Assembly: GCA_036939975.1 (NCBI GenBank)
Contig: JALLPB010000658.1
Coordinates: 1-13,859 of the forward strand
Origin: Cyclostephanos tholiformis
Lineage: Eukaryota > Bacillariophyta > Thalassiosirophyceae > Thalassiosirales > Thalassiosiraceae
Direction of reading: 5' to 3'
Length of the DNA stretch: 13,859 nucleotides
Below are positions 1-7,361 of the stretch, one piece after another (position 1 is the stretch's first letter; every line of letters starts with the position of its first letter). The notes under the pieces are model-generated. The model searched no databases. It was not told the origin of the DNA and saw only the letters and a list, made by a program, of their open reading frames with translations. Position numbers and translations under genes: made by a program.

Positions 1-80
1 GGGCCTAAAATGGCCGACACGTGATGTCGGCCAGGCGACATGTCGCCGACATGTCAGCCGACACGACATTGTCACCCCAA
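1..80. repeat. Cluster of short GC-rich palindromes at the window edge
   Basis: Three overlapping symmetric elements built from the word GACATGTC/CCGACA are packed into 80 bp. Positions 12-19 (ggccgaca) pair with 25-32 (tgtcggcc) around a 5-nt loop. Positions 34-47 (ggcgacatgtcgcc) are a perfect 14-bp palindrome. Positions 48-55 (gacatgtc) repeat its core, followed by a looser ccgacacgacattgtc copy. The patch is clearly more GC-rich than the AT-rich DNA that follows. It may be the end of a repeat or mobile element cut by the window edge; nothing coding is visible. Confidence 0.5.
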
Positions 81-734
81 AATTGCCAACATTCCCAGCG
101 AAGATGTCAAGTGCATTACAATTTGCCAAAAGATAAGCAGCTTGCACAATGCATCCATGGGGAGAGAGGGTAATTGGTGGTTAGTTGGAGTGTAACAATC
201 ATAGATGGTAATATGACTGGGAACATGCAAAAGGGGGTGTTATTTGTGCCAGTGCTGCAGGAGGTAATAGGGGACAATGATGTGCAATTGTGATGCTAGG
301 GAACTGGGACAATGATGGGGTGTTACGTAACAAATCTTTGTTGGAGGGGGCAAGGGGCACAACCACAAGGGAGGGGTGGGGCATGACAACTATAGGTGGG
401 AAATTGAAAGAACAAATGAAACTTAGTAATAAATAATACTTTCTTCTTTGGTCAGAATGAATGAGTTCAATATCTAATATTGATGGATGGAGGACAGCTC
501 AGTAATAAAATATAATATTAATTTTTTCTGATAGAATCAAATCGATGTCTAATATTATTAATTATGACAGTGCCTGCCAGCTGCCTTAGACAATTATGGT
601 TGAACAATTGTTATTTCATCATCTTCCAAGGTCATCTAGGTAGGGATCTATTACCACACCCAATGCAGTGGGCTTGTGCCCTTCACAGTCCTTGTAACCC
701 CCATCTCCCCATCCCCATGCCCCAGAGGAGCTCA
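81..734. other. AT-rich stretch without a recognisable gene
   Basis: Open frames here are short and have no recognisable motif. The part around 220-390 is rich in G on the plus strand (runs of ggggg and ggaggg), which opens antisense frames by chance. I see no RNA gene or clear repeat. Confidence 0.5.
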
Positions 735-1091
735 TTACATAACCTCCTCTTCTTCATTTTCATTGTTGCAAACACCACCCTTCCCATACACCAACACATT
801 ATCTTGCTTAACATAAAGGTCATAGAATGCTTGGATGCAGTCATACGTATCTTGACAGAACTCCAAAAAATCATAGTGGGATTCATCATTATCATCCAAT
901 GATATTGTTGTGTCGATTCTACTGTTTTTTTTTAATTTTGGACTTAACATTAATATGATGATGGCAAGTTGATTTTCAGGGGCAGTTGATAATATTCCTG
1001 CTTTTGTTGGTTGAGAGGCAAAATTCAGGTTCCTCTCAAAAGAGGAACATGTTTTACCATTTTTTACATAGGTATCTACGTGAAAGCATTC
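735..1091 (-). CDS. Uncharacterised open frame, possibly a fragment of a decayed element
   Basis: The minus strand is open for 118 codons between a TAG at 1094-1092 and the stop at 735; an internal ATG at 950 would give 71 residues. The predicted sequence looks more protein-like than its plus-strand shadow: a stretch around SLDDNDESHYDFLEF, then DTYDCIQAFYDLYVK, ending in an acidic tail NENEEEEVM. I recognise no family. The surroundings are AT-rich and full of repeat remnants, so a leftover piece of a mobile element is at least as likely as a working small gene. The absence of a convincing start codon near the beginning of the open frame argues against an intact gene. Confidence 0.2.
   Translation of the reverse strand, partial: ECFHVDTYVKNGKTCSSFERNLNFASQPTKAGILSTAPENQLAIIILMLSPKLKKNSRIDTTISLDDNDESHYDFLEFCQDTYDCIQAFYDLYVKQDNVLVYGKGGVCNNENEEEEVM
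1029..1048. repeat. Perfect 8-bp hairpin
   Basis: gttcctct (1029-1036) pairs exactly with agaggaac (1041-1048) around the loop caaa. It lies inside the open minus-strand frame at 735-1091. No function can be assigned; it is not followed by a T-run typical of a terminator. Confidence 0.4.
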
Positions 1092-1369
1092 CTATTTTTC
1101 AGAATGCAGGAACCCTAGTTGCTAATAGGAATCCTAAAGGAATGTACAGCCTAGTATAACATGAAACGTTTCTAGGTAGATAGCTGGTTGTGTCTGTCTT
1201 GAATTTTGTTTGGTTTGGTGCCCAATAAGAAGCATCGACCGTTAAGATGTCTAAAGGCCTTAAAATATACCTATTCCTTCACAGAAAGAACGCAAAATTA
1301 GAATGAATCATGATGGCAAAAAAACGAATTCTACGAGTAGATATTTTTTAAAACTGAATCCTTTGTTAG

Positions 1370-1799
1370 GATATTATTACAGCTACATGCCCAACGACCA
1401 ATTGCCTATTTTTTCCTTGTCTCTTGAAGTTGTCATCAAGCCGTATCACAACACACCATAAAAAAACACCATCACCATGGTCCCCCCAAGCTGTAAGCTT
1501 CAAACAGCTGAAATCTTATAGGTGAGTGCAATCACCATGCTTCTCATGATCATACCTAATCTACGCAACACGGCAATCTAATTTTTCTTGACATTACTAA
1601 TGTTATGCTTAAGTTATTGTCTATTTTTCTACAGGCATTGGCTCAGCATGCTTGCAGGCCAAAGGTGAGTTATTGAAGTGATAGCTTATGCTTTTTCTTG
1701 CCCATTGAACCAAAACAATGTGCACTGACCCCAGCTTTTTGCAGATATCCTTTTTGCCATGACCCCCCAAACCCTTGTCGTGTTTTGGTACAATTTTGA
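1370..1799 (+). other. Possible spliced transcript or pseudogene with two introns
   Basis: Three well-formed splice signals follow one another on the plus strand: donor AG|GTGAGT at 1522, polypyrimidine acceptor ttttctacAG ending at 1634, donor AAAG|GTGAGT at 1665, and acceptor ctttttgcAG ending at 1744. Removing 1522-1634 (113 bp) and 1665-1744 (80 bp) leaves a 30-nt microexon (1635-1664). It also joins a frame that is open from about 1370 to a TGA at 1797-1799, reading ...KQLKSY-RHWLSMLAGQ-RYPFCHDPP.... No ATG opens this frame and I recognise no family. The minus strand of the same stretch (1621-1839) is also open for 72 codons from a GTG, so the coding strand is uncertain. Confidence 0.2.
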
Positions 1800-1995
1800 A
1801 TGAGGGGGATGAGGTGCCATTGTCAAGATGTCTCAGCACACATGAACGGTAGGTAACCTACATACTATCTATGTACCATTACTCATTGTTGTTTTACCTA
1901 GAGTAGTTTTTTTTTAGAGAGAGAGTGTAAGAAAAATACTTACGAAATATTTTTTTAATACTCGTAGTCGCACCATCTGAAAAGTTGGGGATGGC

Positions 1996-2070
1996 TTTGG
2001 ATGGGTCTGAAGCTTATTAGTTTCTCACATGAAAATTTTGAGAAAATAATATGCTTTGCACCCATCCAAA
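1996..2070. repeat. Imperfect foldback (inverted repeat), MITE-like
   Basis: Arm 1996-2027 pairs with arm 2039-2070: 27 of 32 positions are complementary around an 11-nt loop. The outer 11 bp (tttggatgggt / acccatccaaa) and the inner 7 bp (tttctca / tgagaaa) are perfect. Pairing becomes ragged outside the arms. The sequence is AT-rich and lies in gene-poor DNA. It fits a short foldback or MITE remnant; no target-site duplication was clear. Confidence 0.55.
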
Positions 2071-2307
2071 ATCCAAACCAAGAACCATTAATGTGATCAT
2101 ACGTATTTAGGAATCAATAAATTATTACTCACCCATTCTACATACATAGGAATAAGTACTAAAGGAGTAAAACTTGAGCAACAATATATTGTTACAAGAA
2201 ATATTTTATTGTTAAAAATATAACTTATTACATTTAGAGAGAGCTCCAGTGAAGTGCAGAGCCAATGTTTCCATGACCCCTATCAAAGGAAAATATCACC
2301 CCAATGA

Positions 2308-2573
2308 ACTGCTGTGTACTGCCCTTCTTGGGCCGCTGGAAAGGAGAAAGGTCGGCCAAAGAGTAGTCAATGTGAGAAGAGCATCTCCGACCACATTCAG
2401 GGGCAAAGAATAGAAAGAGACAAGTTCGGATGTTCTGTCGGGTGTGTCACAAATTCAACCACAAGACAGAAGATTGTTTTAAGAATCCACTGAACAAAGG
2501 GAAGTTTGAGGTCATTGACTTGGAAGGGGTAGAGAGCAATGACAACAAAGATGGCCAAAAAGGGTTGGCTTAG
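2308..2573 (+). pseudogene. Decayed C-terminal end of a Mutator-like transposase (zinc knuckle)
   Basis: Two overlapping plus-strand frames carry pieces of one protein. The frame starting after the TGA at 2305 reads through ...AAGKEKGRPKSSQCEKSIS..., a basic GRPK segment at about 2350. The frame open from 2376 to the TAG at 2571 contains MFCRVCHKFNHKTEDCF, from the ATG at 2430, which is a perfect CX2CX4HX4C zinc knuckle. The order GRPK-type basic stretch, about 30 residues, CCHC knuckle is typical of the C-terminal tail of MULE/MuDR transposases. A retroelement Gag knuckle is the alternative. A frameshift between about 2376 and 2430 separates the two pieces, and the catalytic part of the protein is not visible upstream, so this is a broken fragment. 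The knuckle motif is seen directly; the family assignment is inference. Confidence 0.5.
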
Positions 2574-2645
2574 AATTAGGACTTTATGGAATATGGAATG
2601 TGCACGTGGTGGGCAGGTGAAACAGTGAAACAGAGTCATTAAGCA

Positions 2646-3100
2646 GGTGTGACAAATAAATAGGTATAGCAGTTACAGTGAGATATATGAACAGTGTGTT
2701 TAAGAAAGTGTGATACATAACTGTGCGAGAGTGAGGTGTGATATTCTAAAAGTCCCACAAAATCACTGTGGACAAAATAGTTAGAGGGCAGATGAACAGG
2801 AGAGAAGGACATGTGTGATACATGAATGGTAAAAATCATCAAGTGAAAGTGATGAATGGTCATGAACAGTTAGTGAAATATATGAACAGGTTTGTAAAAG
2901 AAGGTGAGACAAATGAACAGGTCTGCAGAAGAAGGTGAAACAACAAATGAACAGCTGTAAGAAAGCCGGTGAAATACATGAATGGTATTTAGCGATAGGT
3001 GTGTATATACAAATAGACTGGTGCATGACAAGGAGTGATATGATTTCTAACAACTCACCTGGCAATATATGAACAGATGGTTGATAGTTGTGTGAAATTT
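2646..3100. repeat. Degenerate tandem repeat (~31-bp unit)
   Basis: A unit resembling gtgaaayaYatgaacaggt followed by a purine-rich ngnaaaagaag recurs through this stretch. The best-preserved neighbours are 2873-2903 (31 bp), 2904-2934 (31 bp), 2935-2968 (34 bp) and the start of another at 2969. More eroded copies begin near 2646, 2679 and 2813, and the word atatatgaacag reappears near 3066. The repeat opens long stop-poor frames on the minus strand that should not be taken for genes. Confidence 0.7.
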
Positions 3101-3425
3101 CTGTGGCACTTTTAAAAAGTGAGTATAAATGACCTATTTTCCCACTTCATTTCATTCGTTAGAGCTGAACACTTTGACCGGCAGAGAGAACCAACGGTTT
3201 CCTGCAACTGTTGATGGTAGCATGATGGCCAAAAGAATCTCGAATTCTTTCAGCGAAATGGTTTTAAATTATGCGTTCGATGAAGGCCAAGTATCTAGCT
3301 ACTACATATGTGCGATATTCTCAATCTAATACACAGTAGTATCGTACAAATTTGATTGTTGTTATTTTACTTTGTTCACATGCTAGGCTGTGGCGTCTTC
3401 ATTATCTCTCATGATTCTCTCTCAT
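3101..3425. other. Spacer 3' of the unrecognised mitochondrial gene
   Basis: One plus-strand frame of 66 codons starts with an ATG at 3129 and ends near 3329 (contains TGRENQRFPATVDGS). It has no recognised motif. The rest is AT-rich and presumably includes the 3' untranslated region of the minus-strand gene that ends at 3426. Confidence 0.4.
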
Positions 3426-4697
3426 TCAATGTTTCGTCTTTTTCCCTGCATTAACCACAGCATCACCTTCGTCCCCAGCACCTACACTGGATTCAAATAT
3501 TTCGTCATCAGTTGCTTCGGATTCGTATTCCCCGGCATCGCCCAATGCATCAGCAGCAAATGCGAACACCTGTTTCTCCAACTCTTTTGCATCCTCAATC
3601 AATTTCAGCGCAGCTTCATCGACAAAATCTGTCCACCAAGCCTCCTCAAAAGGTGTTATGACTTTTTCCTGAGCAACGGAAGTGCCTCCAATCAACAGTG
3701 AGATTTTAGTTGCCAACTGTAAGGTGGTCCTATAAGGACCACTTCCAATCTGCAACCGCTTCATATACTGCCTCTTTGCTCGCTTCTTCATATCCCATTC
3801 TGGTCGAGATTTTCGCTTGATGAGAAGTTTCAGCATTCCCTCTGTCAATCGAAGTGCATCCTTCGCCAATTTTAAGTCACCACTTGTTTCTTCCTCCTTC
3901 TCTGCCTCATCGTCAACATTGTCAACGATAATCTTCAAATGATTGTCCTTCATTTCAATAAGACCATTATATAGTTCCTCCAACACATTATCAACCGTTA
4001 TTGTTTCGACAGCAAAGTACAGCCCAGCGGTCTCATCTACTATCTGCTCTGCAACGAACAAAGCAGCCCTAACCCTTGGTCTTCCGTCTTGAACCTTCCA
4101 TGTAGGTGTCATGGAACGCAGCATCCCCTCAACTGCGGCCCTCGAACCTACCGTTTGCAAAACGAATCGATTACAGCGCTTGAATTCTTTCAAAGCCGTG
4201 GCAATCACCTTGGCATCCTTCATCTTTCCTGGCCGAGAGGACTCGCACAATCGGACGAAATCCGATTGACGGATCAACTTCTTCCCATTGGCCAAGGCGG
4301 CGTATCTTTGAAGGACGTATATCGCATGACCGGGTGTAATCTCCTCGAGGTTAGCTTGTTCGAGGGCACTAGGCGAACGTCCGGGCGTTACGGTACTTTC
4401 GACTTGCGTTATGGTACTTTCAACTTCGCCGTCACCATTTTTGGTGTAAGCAGCAACAGTGGCAGCGCTCATCGATGAAAATTTTCGGTCGAAAGAATGC
4501 ATATCATCAGGGGAGAGTGTTTTAGGACAACCATATCCCGGAGTGATGGGTGCAGATACAATCGAACGCCATGACGTCGCGAAGGGGGCGAAGTGTTGTG
4601 TCACCGCCACGGATGTTAGTGCGCTTGTAGTGAATGATTGCCTGCTAGCCCGCAGAAAACATTTGGATCTCTCCACCCCACGAATTACTTGATTCAT
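3426..4697 (-). CDS. Unrecognised protein, probably mitochondrial (423 aa)
   Basis: I do not recognise this family. The frame is open from an ATG at 4880 (484 aa), but I choose the ATG at 4697. The following residues, MNQVIRGVERSKCFLRASRQ, form a basic, serine-rich, amphipathic-looking presequence, and the RKFS at residues 71-74 fits an R-3 type mitochondrial cleavage site. The later start also leaves 288 bp as a promoter shared with the divergent SmF gene. The mature part looks mostly helical: a conserved-looking segment at about residues 115-195 (ITPGHAIYVLQRYAALANG), an acidic linker at about 260-272, a very basic patch at about 293-313 (KRKSRPEWDMKKRAKRQYMK), and an acidic C-terminus ending KKTKH. 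No transmembrane segment or catalytic motif is evident. A mitochondrial gene-expression or ribosome-associated role would suit the basic patch, but this is only a guess. No intron is needed. Confidence 0.75.
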   Translation of the reverse strand: MNQVIRGVERSKCFLRASRQSFTTSALTSVAVTQHFAPFATSWRSIVSAPITPGYGCPKTLSPDDMHSFDRKFSSMSAATVAAYTKNGDGEVESTITQVESTVTPGRSPSALEQANLEEITPGHAIYVLQRYAALANGKKLIRQSDFVRLCESSRPGKMKDAKVIATALKEFKRCNRFVLQTVGSRAAVEGMLRSMTPTWKVQDGRPRVRAALFVAEQIVDETAGLYFAVETITVDNVLEELYNGLIEMKDNHLKIIVDNVDDEAEKEEETSGDLKLAKDALRLTEGMLKLLIKRKSRPEWDMKKRAKRQYMKRLQIGSGPYRTTLQLATKISLLIGGTSVAQEKVITPFEEAWWTDFVDEAALKLIEDAKELEKQVFAFAADALGDAGEYESEATDDEIFESSVGAGDEGDAVVNAGKKTKH

Positions 4698-4985
4698 ATC
4701 GTTGTTGCTGCGATTGAGGATGCTATGATTTCCCGGCCGGGCGGGGTAGAGGGAGCGAGGGCCGGGAGAAGTTTGGAATAATTGGGACAAAACAACCTGG
4801 ACAGCGGACAGACGCCATGTTACTGCCACGCAAAGTGTGCACAAAACACAACGATCTCGACCCCCTGCCTGCTCCAGCATCCTAATACCTTCATCTATTA
4901 TCTGCCAGCCTCGTGCACATCAAGTGGACCCTGTGTTTGGTTAAGGTGCACGTCGGGTGTAACATTCCTATTACCGCTCAAAATT
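4698..4985. promoter_or_regulatory. Shared divergent promoter region (unknown gene / SmF)
   Basis: These 288 bp lie head-to-head between the start codons of the minus-strand unknown gene and the plus-strand SmF gene. A GC-rich block at 4731-4767 contains an 8-bp inverted repeat, tcccggcc (4731-4738) with ggccggga (4760-4767). No clear TATA box is seen. The minus-strand frame stays open through much of this stretch, so an N-terminal extension of the unknown protein to 4880 cannot be excluded. Confidence 0.5.
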
Positions 4986-5320
4986 ATGGTGAGACAGTGG
5001 TATCCTCATCAGATTCTGTGTCGAGATTATCTAACACTCCTATTTTACCTGCGCTTTTTCAGTCACAGCTAATTGTCAATCCCAAACCCTTTCTGGCCGA
5101 CTTGACTGGTAAAAATGTCCGAGTTCGTCTCAAGTGGGGACAGGAATACCAAGGCAGGCTCGCCTCCTCTGATGCCTACATGAATTTGCAATTAGAGGAC
5201 ACGGAGGAATTCATTGATGGTCATTTCGCCGGAGCTTTGGGTGAAGTGTTGATCCGATGCAACAATGTTTTGTACATTAAAGCGGCTGATCTGAAGGGGA
5301 GAGCTGCGATGGACGAATAA
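4986..5320 (+). CDS. SNRPF: Small nuclear ribonucleoprotein F (Sm protein F)
   Basis: SmF is one of seven Sm proteins that form the ring around U1, U2, U4 and U5 snRNAs in the spliceosome. Exon 1 is only the ATG at 4986-4988. The intron 4989-5062 (74 bp, gtgaga...tttttcag) follows immediately, and exon 2 is 5063-5320. The spliced protein has 86 residues, the same length as human SmF. It begins [18 protein letters not shown], matching the family's NPKPFL-LTGK start. The Sm1 motif covers about residues 13-50 ([28 protein letters not shown]). The Sm2 motif is near residues 60-72 ([13 protein letters not shown]), almost identical across eukaryotes. Without splicing, translation from the same ATG gives only a 28-residue peptide. 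An unspliced in-frame reading from 4913 (135 aa) has no resemblance to SmF before the exon 2 boundary. Confidence 0.95.
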
Positions 5321-6032
5321 GTATGCTGGTCACCAAAGATTATAACATTCAAGCTGGAACGTTTGCACTTTTTTACTCGAAATACCAACAGTTTTGGCGC
5401 AGTGTTTTGTAGTTGGACTCATAATTTTGATGTGAATATGACATGAGGGAATCGTTCCGAAGGGTATCGTCACCTCTTTTCTATTCAAAAGATGTTGTGT
5501 TGCTCACCTACTACGGAGAACCTCCGTTTCTTGTGCCTTTTCGATTCGGGAGCGTCGGACAGGGGCGCTTTTATTGACAATGATTCCGAATATTCCAAAT
5601 GTCAAGCTTATTTCACACACAATTAAATTAAACTCATCACATTTTATAAATGCTCGGAATAATCTTTACTTTTCATTTGAACTTGCTTCGATTTCGTTCT
5701 TTAATCCTCCTATCCGCTAGATGAGATCCGGGCTTGGAGGATTTAGTGTAAATGATCTGACCATTCTGTTGTGATTAAAGGTGTTGCTTTCGTTCGTTAA
5801 TCCTCCTGTGAAGAATCGCTAGATGAGATACTGGTAATCGTAATATTCACTATTGGCGGAGTTTTCCTATATTGTGGGAATATCTTAGAATATATTCAAA
5901 TCTACATGTGGAATTGACCATCATTCTCACAATATTAACAAGTTTTGTCTATTACTTAGGGTGCTGAGGTTAGAAGATACCACAGTATTACATCGTCATA
6001 GGCAAACGATAGTTGCGTGAAGTCCTAAACGT
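5321..6032. other. Convergent spacer between SmF and desaturase 3' ends
   Basis: This 712-bp AT-rich spacer holds both 3' untranslated regions. No coding frame of interest is seen. It contains one imperfect direct duplication, listed separately. Several AT-rich words (aattaaattaaa near 5625) could serve as polyadenylation elements, but none can be assigned confidently. Confidence 0.5.
5693..5830. repeat. Pair of imperfect direct repeats
   Basis: Copy 1 (5693-5728) and copy 2 (5789-5830) both read ttcgtt-ttaatcctcct...cgctagatgagat. Copy 2 carries an extra gaagaa block and a few substitutions. The two copies are 96 bp apart at their starts, suggesting a local duplication in the convergent 3' spacer. 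Confidence 0.6.
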
Positions 6033-7361
6033 TTACTCTTGAACGGCGCCCATACATTTATCCGACAAAAGGACCGTTTTTTTACTGTTCTTCTTGGCGG
6101 CCTCGACGATGGCATCCCTCTCGAGGAACTTCTTTTCGTACTCCGCGGGAAACCATCTCATACTCGTAGCGCCAGTCATGATGTCGACAGTCTTCTTCAC
6201 CCGAAGGAAGACGTTCTCTTGGACGTACGGCACACCGTGTTTCTTACAGATGGCCTTCACGAGGGGCTGCGACCTCTTGTACGAGAGCATCGAAAGGCTG
6301 GGCCACATGTGATGCTCGATTTGGTAATTGAGGTAGCCATGCATGAAGTCGTTGATGTCGCTCCCGGTCCAGAAGTCGACCGATGCCAGGACCTGTCGGA
6401 GGTAAAACGATCCCGAGTACGGACGGCAGCCGTCCCTGAAGCGGTACATGTCATCACCGGCGTGGTTGGTCACGATGGCGACGAAGCCGTGGATGTTCGT
6501 CAGGATCTCGGCTAGGAAGAGGTTCTTCACGGCCGAGACGTACATGTCGTTTCCCCTGCCCAAATATTCGCCAATAACCAATAGGGGTGCCGGGAAGAGG
6601 AAGAAGTGGATGATAAGGTAGGGTCCCATGACTATGGAGAAGAATTCCCAAAAGGAGTAGAAGGGGGTGCCACCCTGGAATAGCAGGGAGCGCACCGTGA
6701 CGGCATCGCTCGGGACGACGCCCTCGGGGATCTTCTTGCCGGCCTTCCTCCACCTCGCCAGCTTAAGCTCCTTGTAGGTGTTGGGAGCGTAGTAATACCA
6801 CTTCCAGATGGATGCCACGAACGGCACGGCCATCCACTTGACGAAACGGGGTAGGTTCATCTCCCTCATCTCCATTAGGTTGTTCTCCACGAGGTCCGGA
6901 TCCTCGATCTCCGACAGGCAGTAATGATGCCGATTGTTGTGCTCGACGTTCCACGCTTCCGGCATCATCCAATCGAACCAATCGCACATGCGCGTCCACA
7001 GGTTACCGATGGCGAACTTGAACCGATTCCACCTCTTCTTGTTCGGGTGGCACTTGTCGTACCCGCCGTGGCAGGTGTGATGCGCGATCATCGTCCATCG
7101 GCTGAAGGTGAAGGTCGATAATCCCACGATGGCGACGAGATTGACGCCAAGCCCCATGGTGATCATGCCCACTATGCCGCAAATGTTGGACCACAAGATC
7201 ATTTTGTTCAGGTGCGCCACGTCCGCGGGGCCCTGATTCTTCTCGAGCTCGTCGCCGAGACTCTTCATGTCGGACGTGAAGGCGTCGAGGTCGAAGTCTT
7301 TCACCCATAGATCGCACTTTGCCAGCTTGGGCTCCGAGGGTTGGTTCGGTGGGACGCACAT
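6033..7361 (-). CDS. Membrane fatty acyl desaturase, front-end type without cytochrome b5 (442 aa)
   Basis: The protein is a di-iron membrane desaturase that introduces a double bond into an acyl chain. Numbering from the ATG at 7361, three histidine boxes are visible: HHTCH at 94-98, HNNRHH at 141-146 and QIEHH at 347-351. Glutamine opening the third box is the hallmark of front-end desaturases. No cytochrome b5 domain (HPGG) is present, so a separate electron donor is needed. Hydrophobic segments lie at about 58-84, 175-192, 238-266 and 280-298, with a NHAGDDMYRF segment at about 299-308. The frame continues upstream to 7484, but it begins there with TTG; the first ATG is 7361, with A at -3. 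No signal peptide is obvious, so ER or another non-plastid membrane is likelier. The substrate and double-bond position cannot be told. The NHAGDD...NYQIEHH...HGVPYVQE pattern recalls desaturases also found in proteobacteria. No intron is needed. Confidence 0.9.
   Translation of the reverse strand: MCVPPNQPSEPKLAKCDLWVKDFDLDAFTSDMKSLGDELEKNQGPADVAHLNKMILWSNICGIVGMITMGLGVNLVAIVGLSTFTFSRWTMIAHHTCHGGYDKCHPNKKRWNRFKFAIGNLWTRMCDWFDWMMPEAWNVEHNNRHHYCLSEIEDPDLVENNLMEMREMNLPRFVKWMAVPFVASIWKWYYYAPNTYKELKLARWRKAGKKIPEGVVPSDAVTVRSLLFQGGTPFYSFWEFFSIVMGPYLIIHFFLFPAPLLVIGEYLGRGNDMYVSAVKNLFLAEILTNIHGFVAIVTNHAGDDMYRFRDGCRPYSGSFYLRQVLASVDFWTGSDINDFMHGYLNYQIEHHMWPSLSMLSYKRSQPLVKAICKKHGVPYVQENVFLRVKKTVDIMTGATSMRWFPAEYEKKFLERDAIVEAAKKNSKKTVLLSDKCMGAVQE

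Noticed and set aside
2397..3065. Several minus-strand open frames of 70-95 codons
   Set aside because: They are produced by the degenerate 31-bp tandem repeat and by the antisense of the zinc-knuckle remnant; their translations are repetitive (recurrent CSYISL/VHLSH words) with no protein motif.
3129..3329. 66-codon plus-strand frame with a possible donor (caa|GTATCT) and an acceptor at about 3386
   Set aside because: No family match and weak donor; the joined frame gives nothing recognisable, so it is not called as a gene.
3390..3701. 103-codon plus-strand frame over the 3' end of the unknown gene
   Set aside because: It starts with GTG and is antisense to the longer, better-supported minus-strand frame.
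4913..5320. 135-residue unspliced reading of SmF starting at 4913
   Set aside because: The N-terminal 50 residues are unlike any SmF, whereas splicing 4989-5062 gives a full-length family match beginning at ATG 4986.
6039..6515. 158-codon plus-strand frame antisense to the desaturase
   Set aside because: Shadow frame opened by codon bias of the desaturase; no motif of its own.
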